Shown here piece by piece: positions 45,379 through 54,527 of a stretch of DNA of 64,000 bases. The stretch spans positions 1,178,001-1,242,000 of the forward strand of contig OY781965.2 in NCBI GenBank assembly GCA_963677395.2. The letters are read 5' to 3'. A program made the position numbers and the translations under genes. Position 1 is the first letter of the stretch; each line of letters starts with the position of its first letter. This DNA is from G963667975 sp963677395 (GTDB lineage: Bacteria; Bacteroidota; Bacteroidia; Bacteroidales; G963667975). The notes below the pieces were generated by a model. The model did no database searches. It was not told the origin of the DNA and saw only the letters and a list, made by a program, of their open reading frames with translations.

Positions 45379-45714
45379 ATGAACGAATGGGTTAAAGAGC
45401 TTCCCCTTGCAATAACTGTTTGCGACACAGAGGGAAAGATTTTAGAAATGAATGATAAATCGGCATTCACTTTTTCAAAGTATGGCGGACTGGAACTTAT
45501 TGGTGCAGATTTACTAAACTGCCATCCGGAACCTGCCAGATCACTTTTGGCAGACATGCTGGCCGATCCGCGTATGAATGCTTATACCATCGAAAAAGAG
45601 GGCGTAAAAAAACTGATTTATCAAACGCCATGGTATAAAGATGGGATATATGCCGGATTTGTAGAACTATCTTTGATTATTCCAATGGAGATGAAGCATT
45701 TTATAAGAGGGTAA
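45379..45714 (+). CDS. Stand-alone PAS domain protein
   Basis: This 111-residue cytoplasmic protein consists of a single PAS fold (LPLAITVCDTEGKILEMNDKSAFTF, then GADLLNCHPEPARSLLADML, then IYQTPWYKDGIYAGFVELSL). It has no output domain, so it may bind a small ligand or cofactor and act through a partner. H49 within NCHPEP is a possible ligand contact, as in some haem-PAS proteins, but this is only a guess. Four 46-bp hairpin repeats follow it directly. Confidence 0.78.
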   Translation: MNEWVKELPLAITVCDTEGKILEMNDKSAFTFSKYGGLELIGADLLNCHPEPARSLLADMLADPRMNAYTIEKEGVKKLIYQTPWYKDGIYAGFVELSLIIPMEMKHFIRG

Positions 45715-45752
45715 ACATCGGTGAATACTGCCTTTTATCTTCCATTTCCCTT

Positions 45753-45931
45753 TTCTAACCACCAAAAGGGTCTTCGACCGCTTTTGGGGTTGCGTCCATT
45801 CTAACCACCAAAAGGGTCCTCGACCGCTTTTGGGGTTGCGTCCATTCTAACCACCAAAAGGGTCCTCGACCACTTTTGGGGTTGCGTCCATTCTAACCAC
45901 CAAAAGGGTCTTCGACCACTTTTGGGGTTGC
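45753..45931. repeat. Four tandem 46-bp hairpin repeats
   Basis: Units begin TTCTAACCACC at 45753, 45799, 45845 and 45891, an exact 46-bp period, and the last unit is cut at 45931. Each can fold as CCAAAAGGGTC-loop-GACCRCTTTTGG, an 11-bp stem with one bulge and a 3-nt loop. Copies differ at two positions: T/C in the loop (GGTCTTC versus GGTCCTC) and G/A in the right arm (GACCGC versus GACCAC). They lie between the PAS gene and the helicase start. Confidence 0.92.
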
Positions 45932-45961
45932 TTTTCACCCTTCACCAAATATTTATTGTCC

Positions 45962-48900
45962 ATGAAAGGATCTTTTGCTGTTTATCGTTCTTCGGCAGGC
46001 TCAGGCAAGACTTTTACGCTGGTAAAGGAATTTCTGAAGATTGTATTGAAAGAACCTTCGCAATATAGCCGTATTCTGGCAATTACCTTTACCAATAAAG
46101 CTGCGGCCGAAATGAAAGAGCGAATTTTGAAGAATCTTCGCGAGCTTTCTTATCCGGAGAAATTTGCAGGCGAAGCGGCTGTACGCTTTATGCTTCCGCA
46201 GTTGGTTGAAGAAACCGGGTTGTCGCAAACTGATCTTTCGGAAAATGCCCGCATAGTACTGAAACACATTCTCCATGACTATTCTTCGTTTGCGATTGGA
46301 ACCATCGACAGTTTTATGCATCGCATTGTGCGAACCTTCGCTCATGATATGCACCTGGCTCTTAATTTCAATGTTCAGCTCGAAAAAACGCCATTGATAG
46401 AAAATGCGGTAGTTAATTTACTGGATTCACTCGAACAAGGCTCTTCTCTTACTCATTTTCTGATTGAATTTGCACAGTCGAAGGCGGATGATGATAAAAA
46501 CTGGGATATTGAATTTGATCTGAAAAACTTTGCTGAAATTCTTTTTTACGAAGAGTCGGCAGACGCATTGCCCTTGCTTCAAAACCTCACCCTCGAAACC
46601 TTTCAGGAAGCTGAACAAAACCTCACTCAAATCATTCGTACTTTTGAACTGGACGTGAAACGAACAGCTCTTCAGGCGATAACAATTCTGAAAAATAAAG
46701 AGCTGAATGCCGAGGATTTCTATCAGGGGAAGAATGGCATCTATACGTGGTTTCAAAAACTTTCTGTTTCTGTTTTCGATTCGTTTTATGGGAATAGCTA
46801 CGTTGCAAAAACCATTACCGAAGATAAGTGGACTGCTGCAAAAGCTTCAGGCAGTGTGATTGAAAAGATTGAATCGGTAAAAAATGATTTAAAACGGATT
46901 TATGGGGAACTGGAAAATATACGTGAAGAGCGTTTTCAAACCTACAAGATTGCTGTTTTATTTCGGAAAAACATTCATACGCTGGCTGTTTTAAACGAAA
47001 TCAGACACCAGATGCAGCTTTATGCAACGGATGAAAATCTGGTACATATCTCGGAATTTAACCGGCATATTGCGCGGATTGTACGCAATGAACCGGTGCC
47101 ATTTATTTACGAAAGACTTGGTGAAAAATACCATCATTTTCTGCTTGATGAATTTCAGGATACGTCGGTAATGCAGTGGCAGAATCTGTTGCCACTAATC
47201 GAAAATTCACTCTCTTACAATCGTTTCAACATGATTGTGGGTGATGGTAAGCAATCTATTTATCGTTTCCGGAATGGCGAAGTGGAACAACTGGTTGCAT
47301 TGCCAAAGATTTTTCAAAATAATAACGATCCGATACTAAATGAACGGGAAGCCATGCTCGAACGAAATTACCGGCCTGAAGTTTTGTCGGAAAACTTCCG
47401 TTCGCGTTGTGAAGTTGTGGCATTTAATAACTCCTTTTTTGGGTTCATGCAGCAACAACTAAGTGAAAAATTACAAGCAATTTACGATAACCAGGAACAG
47501 AAACTGAATTCTGCCAATACAGGCGGGCTGGTGCATCTGGAGTTTCTTCCCGACAAACAGAGTGATGAATCTTTTGCCGAACTTAATTGCAAACGCACGC
47601 TGGAGTTGATTTACGCTCTGGATGCCGATGGATATCAGCGTGGGGAAATTGCAATTTTGTGCAGGGGAAACAGTGAAGCGTCAGTGTTGGCTGAGTATCT
47701 TACTCAAAACAGAGTTCAGGTAGTATCGTCCGAATCTCTTTTGCTCAATGGTTCTCCGTTGGTACGCTTCCTGATATCTCTGCTTACCGCGATAAGCAAT
47801 CCCGATAATCCCATCGCAAAAGCAGAAATTATTCACTTTATTCATTGCAATCTGGCAGAGGCGCAAACATCGGTTTCTCTCGAAGATTATAGTCGCCTGA
47901 AAGACTTGCTCGATCAACCGCTCGACCTGATGATGAAGCAACTGGGATATGATTTTAGTATTCAAAAGCTGAGCTGTCAAAACCTGTATGATTTAACCGA
48001 AATGCTTTTGCGGATTTTCGCGATAAGTAAAGATGGAAATCCATATCTGTTGTTTTTTTCAGATGCTGTTCTGGAGTATATTTCGAAAGAAAATGGAGGA
48101 ATTGCGGGCTTTTTAAAATGGTGGGAATCTGAAGTAAAAAGTCGTTCGGTGGTTTTGCCCGACGCAATTGGTTCGGTAAAAATTATGACAATTCATAAGT
48201 CGAAAGGGCTTCAGTTTCCGGTTGTAATTTATCCGTTTGTGAAAGGAGGATTTTCAAGGCTTACCAAGGATAAGGTTTGGGTTTCTTCAAAAGAAATGAT
48301 TCCGGACGTTCCGGTAAGTTTACTGGATATTTCGTCGAAGGCAACGGAAGGAACTCCTTTTTACGGGTTGTATGAAGCCGAAGCAGCCAAATCGTTTTTA
48401 GATATTGTGAATGTGGTTTATGTGGCGTTTACACGACCCGTGGAGCGTTTGTACGTGTTAATTTCGGAACCACCGCAAAAGGCGAAGTCTCCAACAATTC
48501 CTGTGCTTATACGCGATTATCTTGTTTCTCAGAATTTGTGGAATGAAACACAGTCGGTTTACACATTTGGCAGTCCGCTTGCAAAAACAACAATTGCTAT
48601 TCCCGAAGAGAAATCGACAGAAGAAGTGAAGCCCTATATGCCTTGCGACTGGCATCAGGTTATCCGCATAAGTGGAAACAGACCTCCGGTTTGGGACGAA
48701 AACCGCACCGACTATAACCGTTACTGGGGAAGTTTGCTACACAATATTCTGGCTGAAATTAAAGTAGCTCATGATTTAAACAGGGCAATAGAACGTTTCA
48801 GAAGTATGATAAACTTGCCCGAATCGGATTTGAATCAGGCACGTGAAGTTTTACATAAGTTTTTGAATTCTGATGAGATCCAGCCCTTTTTTGTGCCCGA

Positions 48901-49141
48901 AGCAAAGATTTTCTGTGAAAAAGACATTATGCTTTCCGACGGGAGAATTATTCGTCCCGACCGTGTGGTTATTTACCCTGATCAGGTGGCGATTCTCGAT
49001 TACAAAACAGGAAAGGAAGAAACAACACACGAAGAGCAAATCAGGATGTATGCCCATGCTTTGGAACAAATGGGGTATAAGAACATTCATCTTTATCTTC
49101 TGTATTTAGGAGAAGAAATAAGGTTGAAAGAGGTGTGTTGA
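45962..49141 (+). CDS. UvrD/AddA-like helicase-nuclease
   Basis: This protein of about 1059 residues unwinds and degrades DNA in double-strand break repair. The superfamily 1 motifs are clear: Walker A SSAGSGKTFTL near 10-20, TFTNKAAAEMKER (motif Ia region), LLDEFQDTS near 395-401 (motif II), GDGKQSIYRFRNG (motif III) and VVYVAFTRPVERLYV (motif VI). The C-terminus has a PD-(D/E)xK nuclease domain (about 985-1045; RPDRVVIY, AILDYKTGKEE). ATG at 45962 is chosen over an in-frame TTG at 45956. The AddB-like partner usual for this enzyme type is not adjacent. Confidence 0.9.
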   Translation: MKGSFAVYRSSAGSGKTFTLVKEFLKIVLKEPSQYSRILAITFTNKAAAEMKERILKNLRELSYPEKFAGEAAVRFMLPQLVEETGLSQTDLSENARIVLKHILHDYSSFAIGTIDSFMHRIVRTFAHDMHLALNFNVQLEKTPLIENAVVNLLDSLEQGSSLTHFLIEFAQSKADDDKNWDIEFDLKNFAEILFYEESADALPLLQNLTLETFQEAEQNLTQIIRTFELDVKRTALQAITILKNKELNAEDFYQGKNGIYTWFQKLSVSVFDSFYGNSYVAKTITEDKWTAAKASGSVIEKIESVKNDLKRIYGELENIREERFQTYKIAVLFRKNIHTLAVLNEIRHQMQLYATDENLVHISEFNRHIARIVRNEPVPFIYERLGEKYHHFLLDEFQDTSVMQWQNLLPLIENSLSYNRFNMIVGDGKQSIYRFRNGEVEQLVALPKIFQNNNDPILNEREAMLERNYRPEVLSENFRSRCEVVAFNNSFFGFMQQQLSEKLQAIYDNQEQKLNSANTGGLVHLEFLPDKQSDESFAELNCKRTLELIYALDADGYQRGEIAILCRGNSEASVLAEYLTQNRVQVVSSESLLLNGSPLVRFLISLLTAISNPDNPIAKAEIIHFIHCNLAEAQTSVSLEDYSRLKDLLDQPLDLMMKQLGYDFSIQKLSCQNLYDLTEMLLRIFAISKDGNPYLLFFSDAVLEYISKENGGIAGFLKWWESEVKSRSVVLPDAIGSVKIMTIHKSKGLQFPVVIYPFVKGGFSRLTKDKVWVSSKEMIPDVPVSLLDISSKATEGTPFYGLYEAEAAKSFLDIVNVVYVAFTRPVERLYVLISEPPQKAKSPTIPVLIRDYLVSQNLWNETQSVYTFGSPLAKTTIAIPEEKSTEEVKPYMPCDWHQVIRISGNRPPVWDENRTDYNRYWGSLLHNILAEIKVAHDLNRAIERFRSMINLPESDLNQAREVLHKFLNSDEIQPFFVPEAKIFCEKDIMLSDGRIIRPDRVVIYPDQVAILDYKTGKEETTHEEQIRMYAHALEQMGYKNIHLYLLYLGEEIRLKEVC

Positions 49142-49164
49142 TTTTTCGCGTAAATATGCTTCCC

Positions 49165-51306
49165 TTACTTTATCTCCATCTCCACTTTCGTCAGATCCTT
49201 TTCGTCAGATGATTTTCCTATGTAGAGAGTGTAGCTTCCTTGCTCGATAGTATATTGTTTTTTCTCTGTATCGTAATATTCAAAGAGTTTGGGTGTAAGT
49301 TCGAAGGTAACGGTTTGGGTATATCCGGCAGGGATCATTACATTCCGAAAGCCTTTTAGTTCTTTAACAGGCCGTACAATCTTGCTGTTGTTTTTACGGA
49401 TGTAAAGTTGCACAACCTCTTCTCCACTGATTTTGCTGATATTCGTCACCTCTATTTTTACGCGGGTGGTTTCACCAGCTTTTATTTTTGCTTTGTCGAG
49501 GGTAAGATTACTGTAATTAAATGCCGAATAGCTGAGCCCGAAACCAAACGGATAGCGAACCTCTCCTGTAAAGTAGCGGTAGGTTCTGCCTTTCATCTCA
49601 TAGTTTTCGAAAGGAGGTAAGTCATTTACCGATTTGTAGAAAGTGATGGGTAAACGTCCCGAAGGATTGCGATCGCCAAAGAGAACATCAGCCACAGCAT
49701 TTCCGCCTTGTTCGCCCGGATACCAAACCATCAGGATTGCATCGGCAAGAGGTTCTATTTCCTCGATAGTGATGTCACTACCACCTGTGAGTACTACAAT
49801 AAGAGGCTTCTTTCCGGCATTTTTCTTCAGCTCCTGAAGGAATTTTATCTGACTTTCGGGCAAGGAAATGCGATTTCTGTCGCCATCATTATCCGAAAAA
49901 ATAGCATCGCCGGCTTCTCCTTCCATTTCGGAATTTAATCCCAGGCAAACAACGGTAGCTTCGCTGGTTGCGGCAATATCTACTCCGTTGTTCGCGAAGG
50001 TGGTAATCCCGCATCCGCGATGGTATTGCAGTTGTGTTTCTACTCCGATTTTACGCATGATTCCTTCGAGGATGGTAACGATTTCGTCGGGAATACCGTT
50101 GTAGTTTCCAAGCAGCATTTCAGCATCATTGGCTGTTGGTCCGGTTACATAAAGGCTCTTGATTTTATGATTGAGTGGTAAAACATTGTTATTCTTCAAC
50201 AATACCACCGATTTTCCTGCACTTACTCTTGCCAGCGCTTTGTGAAAAGAATTGCTTACATAAGCCGGAGAATAGTTTGCCCATGGATCGGAAGGAATAC
50301 TGTCGAACAAACCTAGCTTAAACCGTGTACGGAGCAATGTACGCAATGCCTGATCCACTTCTTTTCCGGTTATTTTCCCCTGTTTAACGGCATCGGGAAT
50401 AAAGCGGTAAACATATCCGCAGTTCAGATTTACCCCTGCTTTTATGGCCATGGTGGCAGCTTCTACTTCGTCTTTGGCAATTTTGTGTCCGTTGATAAAA
50501 TCAGCCAATGCCCAGCAATCTGTAACGATATGTCCTTTGAATTTGAATTCTTTTCGCAGAATATCATTGAGCAGGTATTTACTGCCACAACAAGGTTCGG
50601 TATTGGTACGATTATACGCGCACATGATAGCCTCCACATTTTCATCAACCAACATGCGGAAAGCGGGGAGATAGGTATCACGAAAATCACGTTCGTTCAC
50701 CGTTGCATCAAAGGAATGGCGGATTTTTTCAGGGCCGCTGTGTACCACAAAATGTTTGGCGCAGGCTGCTGTTTTCAGATATTTGGAGTCGTAACCCTGC
50801 ATACCCCGTACAAAAGCTCTTCCGATGGTTCCCGAAAGAAATGGATCTTCGCCATAAGTTTCCTGTCCACGACCCCAGCGCGGATCGCGAAAAATATTCA
50901 CGTTGGGCGACCAAAATGTAAGTCCGCTGTATTGACCTCTTATCCCGGCCTTAATGGATGCATTGTATTTTGCCCGGGCTTCGTCGGAAATAGCATTTGC
51001 CACAGTTTCGATCAATTCCGGATCGAATGTGGCCGCAAGTCCAATTGCTTGTGGAAATACGGTTGCCTTGCCATTGCGTGCCACACCGTGCAATGCTTCG
51101 TTCCACCAGTTGTATTCGGGGATCCCCAAACGTTCAATGGCTTTACTGTTGTAAAGCATCATATTTGCCTTTTCTTCAATTGTTAAGCGTTTTAGCAGAT
51201 CGTCGATACGTGATTCAACGCTTAAGCTGGTGTCTTTGAAGGGATATTGCGCATAAAGAGTAATTGCGGTAAGATGCAAAATACAAAGCAGTAAAATCTT
51301 TTTCAT
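49165..51306 (-). CDS. GH3 family beta-glycosidase (glucosidase/xylosidase type)
   Basis: This 713-residue exported glycoside hydrolase has a signal peptide (1-19). A GH3 N-terminal TIM barrel (about 30-330) contains WNEALHGVAR, NIFRDPRWGRGQETYGEDP and KHFVVHSGPE; the nucleophile should be the aspartate near residue 263 in IVTDCWAL. The C-terminal GH3 domain (about 375-590) and a fibronectin-like domain (about 625-713) follow. The sequence is closest in feel to the beta-xylosidase/plant-type GH3 group, so it may release xylose or glucose from plant glycans; specificity is not certain. No other glycan-utilisation gene is adjacent. A -7-like TACATTTG is on the minus strand at 51335-51328. Confidence 0.9.
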   Translation of the reverse strand: MKKILLLCILHLTAITLYAQYPFKDTSLSVESRIDDLLKRLTIEEKANMMLYNSKAIERLGIPEYNWWNEALHGVARNGKATVFPQAIGLAATFDPELIETVANAISDEARAKYNASIKAGIRGQYSGLTFWSPNVNIFRDPRWGRGQETYGEDPFLSGTIGRAFVRGMQGYDSKYLKTAACAKHFVVHSGPEKIRHSFDATVNERDFRDTYLPAFRMLVDENVEAIMCAYNRTNTEPCCGSKYLLNDILRKEFKFKGHIVTDCWALADFINGHKIAKDEVEAATMAIKAGVNLNCGYVYRFIPDAVKQGKITGKEVDQALRTLLRTRFKLGLFDSIPSDPWANYSPAYVSNSFHKALARVSAGKSVVLLKNNNVLPLNHKIKSLYVTGPTANDAEMLLGNYNGIPDEIVTILEGIMRKIGVETQLQYHRGCGITTFANNGVDIAATSEATVVCLGLNSEMEGEAGDAIFSDNDGDRNRISLPESQIKFLQELKKNAGKKPLIVVLTGGSDITIEEIEPLADAILMVWYPGEQGGNAVADVLFGDRNPSGRLPITFYKSVNDLPPFENYEMKGRTYRYFTGEVRYPFGFGLSYSAFNYSNLTLDKAKIKAGETTRVKIEVTNISKISGEEVVQLYIRKNNSKIVRPVKELKGFRNVMIPAGYTQTVTFELTPKLFEYYDTEKKQYTIEQGSYTLYIGKSSDEKDLTKVEMEIK

Positions 51307-51638
51307 GGGGGAATTATTTTAAAGATGCAAATGTAAGAGATGTTTTGATTTAATAAACACATTGCAGACAATGGATTTTATGCCGCAGTTGTGTGTCATC
51401 CAAAAAATATTCCCGGACATTGATGACCTTCGTTATTCAGTTTGATGATCATAGATTCCATCCCATACATAACGATAAGGTGCCAGTATTAAACGATATT
51501 CTGTTTCACGCGAGGGGATTGATAGGATTGAAGAGACTGAAATTCTGACTTCTAAATTCTTCCTCACTTCCCAGCTTCCTTATTGGTTGTATCGATTACT
51601 AAAATAAGCGGGCAGATAACACAAAGTTTCAAAAACCA

Positions 51639-51697
51639 AAAAATAGAGTTTACACAGTTTTTTGGACAGTACCACCGACACAGGTGAAACTCCCGAA
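51639..51697 (+). repeat. Left flank copy of the repeat-bracketing sequence
   Basis: The 21 bp at 51639-51659 (AAAAATAGAG, TTTACACAGTT) match 52360-52380 at 19 positions. GGTGAAACTCCCGAA (51683-51697) matches GGTGAATACTCCCGAA (52382-52397). Here the two blocks are separated by 23 bp; in the right copy they nearly touch. Confidence 0.75.
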
Positions 51698-51712
51698 TCC
51701 AAACGTACGGAG

Positions 51713-52051
51713 CTATTGCATAAACTTGCAATGGCATAATACAAACGTACGGGACTATTGTATAAACTCATAATGCCACTTTGGAACTTCAGAACCCTAT
51801 TGTATAAACTCATAATGTCACTTTGGAACTTCAGAACCCTATTGTATAAATTCATAATGCCACTTTGGAACTTCAGAACCCTATTATATAAACTCATAAT
51901 GCCACTTTGAAACTTCAGAACCCTATTATATAAACTCATAATGCCACTTTGTAACTTCAGAACCCTATTGTATAAACTCATAATATCACTTTGTAACTTT
52001 AGAACCCTATTGCATAAACTCATAATGTCACTTTGAAGCTTCAGATCCTTA
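51713..52051. repeat. Tandem repeat array 1, eight units of 42 bp
   Basis: The core CTATT recurs at 51713, 51755, 51797, 51839, 51881, 51923, 51965 and 52007, an exact 42-bp period. A typical unit reads CTATTGTATAAACTCATAAT, then GCCACTTTGG, then AACTTCAGAACC. The first unit is strongly diverged and the others differ at a few positions. There are no variable spacers, so this is not a CRISPR array. Confidence 0.95.
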
Positions 52052-52345
52052 CTATTTGAAAGTACAAGTGATATCCATAAGTTTGCGGATCAACTATTTG
52101 AAAGTAGGAATGGCATCCGTAAGCCTGCGGATCAACTATTTGAAAGTACAAGTGCCATCCGTAAGTTTGCGGATCAGCTATTTAAAAGTACAAGTGCCAT
52201 CCGTAAGTTTGCGGATCAACTATTTAAAAGTAGGAATGCCATCCGTAAGCCTGCTGATCAACTATTTGAAAGTACAAGTGACATCCGTAAGTTTGCGGAT
52301 CAACTATTTAAAAGTAGGAATGCCATCCGTAAGCCTGCTGATCGT
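52052..52345. repeat. Tandem repeat array 2, seven units of 42 bp, two subtypes
   Basis: CTATTT recurs at 52052, 52094, 52136, 52178, 52220, 52262 and 52304, again with a 42-bp period and offset by 45 bp from the last unit of array 1. Subtype A carries AGTACAAGTG and AAGTTTGCGG; subtype B carries AGTAGGAATG and AAGCCTGC. The order is A B A A B A B. Most units can form a 7-bp hairpin with a 4-nt loop (ATCCGTA-AGTT-TGCGGAT). Confidence 0.95.
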
Positions 52346-52359
52346 ATCCTCTTTAATAA

Positions 52360-52397
52360 AAAAATAGCGTTTACATAGTTCGGTGAATACTCCCGAA
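52360..52397 (+). repeat. Right flank copy of the repeat-bracketing sequence
   Basis: This is the imperfect copy of 51639-51697 described there; its two blocks (52360-52380 and 52382-52397) are almost contiguous. Confidence 0.75.
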
Positions 52398-52587
52398 AAA
52401 AGAATCACATCTGCCTGGGTGTAATCATTCTATTTATGATCACTAAGCCGGAATACCTCCGGGCTTGTTTAGTGTACTTATTGGGGAGAATAGTATTCAG
52501 CAACAATACATTAAACATACCGTTTCCATATTTTAAAAATATTGACTATCATTGCACATTAAATTGCTACGGATAAACCGCGCAGGG

Positions 52588-53355
52588 ATGAAACGGATAC
52601 TGACGTATAATGTAAATGGAATCAGGGCAGCTATTTCAAAGGGATTGCCCGAGTGGCTTGCAATTGTGAACCCCGATATAGTTTGTATTCAGGAAACCAA
52701 AGCACAACCCGATCAGATTCCGGTGCTTGAATTCGAAAGCATGGGATATCAGTGCTATTTTCATTCGGCGCAAAAAAAAGGTTATAGCGGTACCGCAATT
52801 TTTACAAAGCAACAACCCGATGCAGTGAAAGTGGGAATGGGCATAGAGCGTTACGACAACGAGGGACGTTTTTTGCGTGCCGACTTTGGCGATATTTCGT
52901 TGGTGAGCATCTACCATCCTTCGGGGAGCAGCGGTGACGAACGTCAGGATTTTAAAATGCAGTGGCTGTCCGATTTTCAGCACTACATCAACGAACTGAA
53001 AAAAGAGCGCCCGAACCTTATCCTGTCTGGCGATTATAATATTTGTCATCAGGCTATTGATATTCACGACCCCGTGCGCAATGCTACCAGTTCGGGATTT
53101 CTTCCCGAAGAACGTGCATGGATGAGCAGTTTTTTGCAAACCGGGTTCATCGATTCGTTCCGGCATATAAATCCAAATCCGCACAACTATACATGGTGGA
53201 GCTACCGTGCCAATGCGCGGAGTAAAAACCTGGGTTGGCGTATCGATTATCACATGCTGACCGAAACACTATTACCCCGGTTAAAACGTTGTATTATACT
53301 TCCGGAAGCAATGCATTCTGACCATTGCCCCGTATTAGTTGAAATTGATTTCTAA
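52588..53355 (+). CDS. xth: Exodeoxyribonuclease III
   Basis: This 255-residue enzyme cleaves DNA at abasic sites and trims 3' ends in base excision repair. Endonuclease/exonuclease/phosphatase motifs are clear: LTYNVNGIRAA at the start, CIQETKAQ with the metal-binding glutamate, SGDYNICH, and HSDHCPVL with the catalytic histidine. ATG at 52588 gives the standard N-terminus MKRILTYNVNG; an in-frame TTG at 52552 would add twelve atypical residues. An OmpA-type lipoprotein gene begins 9 bp downstream, so the two are probably co-transcribed. Confidence 0.94.
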   Translation: MKRILTYNVNGIRAAISKGLPEWLAIVNPDIVCIQETKAQPDQIPVLEFESMGYQCYFHSAQKKGYSGTAIFTKQQPDAVKVGMGIERYDNEGRFLRADFGDISLVSIYHPSGSSGDERQDFKMQWLSDFQHYINELKKERPNLILSGDYNICHQAIDIHDPVRNATSSGFLPEERAWMSSFLQTGFIDSFRHINPNPHNYTWWSYRANARSKNLGWRIDYHMLTETLLPRLKRCIILPEAMHSDHCPVLVEIDF

Positions 53356-53364
53356 CCAATCATA

Positions 53365-54381
53365 ATGAATGCTATGAATTTAAACGTTCTCAAAGTATCC
53401 GTTCTGGGAGTTGCACTCCTGTTCTCGCTGAGCTCTTGTGTATCCATGAAACGTTTTGCCGATACCGAAGCCAAGGCAAAAAAATGTGCCCAGGAAAATG
53501 ATTCTCTCAGTCGCACTCTTGGCGATTATACCGTGAAAAATAATGAACTTGCTGCAAAGCTGAAAACTGTTGATGCAAAGCTTGCACAAAATGATGCAGA
53601 CCTTGCTCAACTGGGTGAAGATTTAAAGAAAACCAAGGGAGAAAAAGAATCACTTCAGGGTGAGTATGATGAAATGAATAGCAGATATGCCAAAATCATT
53701 GCCGGAAGCAAGTCTGAAACGCAGGATCTTCTGAAAGATTTGCAAGGTACAAAGGCTGATTTGCAACGTCGTGAAAACGACCTTCGTGTACTGGAAGAAG
53801 AAAACAATCGCAAAAAGCAAAGCCTCGACAGTTTGATGACTCTGTATGTTGAAAAAGAAAATAACCTCAAAGAGCTTCAGAATGTTCTTGAATCGAAAAA
53901 CAATGAAGTAAAAGCTATCCGCGATAAAATCACCAATGCTTTGTACGGCTTTCAGGATAAAGGTCTAACCATCTATACGAAAAACGGGAAAGTATATGTT
54001 TCGATGGATGAAAAACTGATGTTTGCTTCGGGTAGCTGGACAGTATCAGAAGAAGGGAAGAAAGCTCTGAAACAAGTGGCACAGGTGCTGGAAAAAAATC
54101 CGGATATCAACGTAATGATTGAAGGCCATACCGACAATGTTCCGTATAAAGGTCCCGGACAGGTAAAGGACAACTGGGATTTGAGTGTAATGCGTGCAAC
54201 TTCTATCGTGAAAATAATGCAGGAAAGCGCGAATATTGATGCACAGCGCATCACTGCATCCGGTCACGGAGAATTTTTACCCGTTGTGGCAAATGATACG
54301 AAAGAAAATCGTGCAAAAAACCGTCGTACCGAAATCATCCTTACCCCGAAGTTAACCGAATTATTAAAAATACTGGAATAA
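53365..54381 (+). CDS. OmpA family lipoprotein with coiled coil
   Basis: This 338-residue envelope lipoprotein has a leader ending LSSC (lipidated C25). A long charged coiled coil (about 30-195, rich in Glu, Lys, Leu and Asp) leads to a C-terminal OmpA domain (about 215-330; KLMFASGSWTVSEEG, IEGHTDNVPYKG, NRAKNRRTEIIL) that should bind peptidoglycan. The coiled coil may span part of the periplasm, holding the outer membrane at a fixed distance. The gene lies 9 bp after xth and is followed by a hairpin terminator. Confidence 0.88.
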   Translation: MNAMNLNVLKVSVLGVALLFSLSSCVSMKRFADTEAKAKKCAQENDSLSRTLGDYTVKNNELAAKLKTVDAKLAQNDADLAQLGEDLKKTKGEKESLQGEYDEMNSRYAKIIAGSKSETQDLLKDLQGTKADLQRRENDLRVLEEENNRKKQSLDSLMTLYVEKENNLKELQNVLESKNNEVKAIRDKITNALYGFQDKGLTIYTKNGKVYVSMDEKLMFASGSWTVSEEGKKALKQVAQVLEKNPDINVMIEGHTDNVPYKGPGQVKDNWDLSVMRATSIVKIMQESANIDAQRITASGHGEFLPVVANDTKENRAKNRRTEIILTPKLTELLKILE

Positions 54382-54417
54382 AATTATGGAGACGGGTTTC
54401 AAACCCATCTTTACACT

Positions 54418-54450
54418 AAAAAAGGGCTGTTTCAAACAACCCTTTTTTTA
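54418..54450 (+). terminator. Terminator of the OmpA lipoprotein gene
   Basis: GGGCTGTT pairs with AACAACCC (one mismatch) across TCAA, with flanking A- and T-tracts. Confidence 0.7.
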
Positions 54451-54527
54451 TGACCTTATAAAATAGGATTCAGGATGGTTAATAGGTTTTTGAGTTCGAA
54501 ATTCTGTCTGACAACTACGCTGAGTCC

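Larger units (their letters stand above)
51307..52587. other. Long intergenic region dominated by tandem repeats
   Basis: This stretch of about 1280 bp between the GH3 gene and xth holds two 42-bp repeat arrays (51713-52051 and 52052-52345) bracketed by imperfect direct repeats at 51639-51697 and 52360-52397. The ORFs that cross the arrays are repeats read in frame and are not convincing genes. Nothing was recognised in 51337-51638. Confidence 0.75.

Noticed and set aside
50485..51186. Plus-strand ORF of 233 codons
   Set aside because: Lies wholly inside the GH3 gene on the other strand, where the active-site and domain motifs are clear.
51713..52345. CRISPR array
   Set aside because: The entire 42-bp unit repeats and there are no unique spacers or cas genes.
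52056..52367. Plus-strand ORF of 14-residue repeats (SVSLRINYLKV)
   Set aside because: It is array 2 read in one frame, starts at a TTG and has Pro/Val alternation without a plausible fold; treated as repeat DNA.
52636..53253. Minus-strand ORF of 205 codons
   Set aside because: Shadow of xth, whose motifs are unambiguous on the plus strand.
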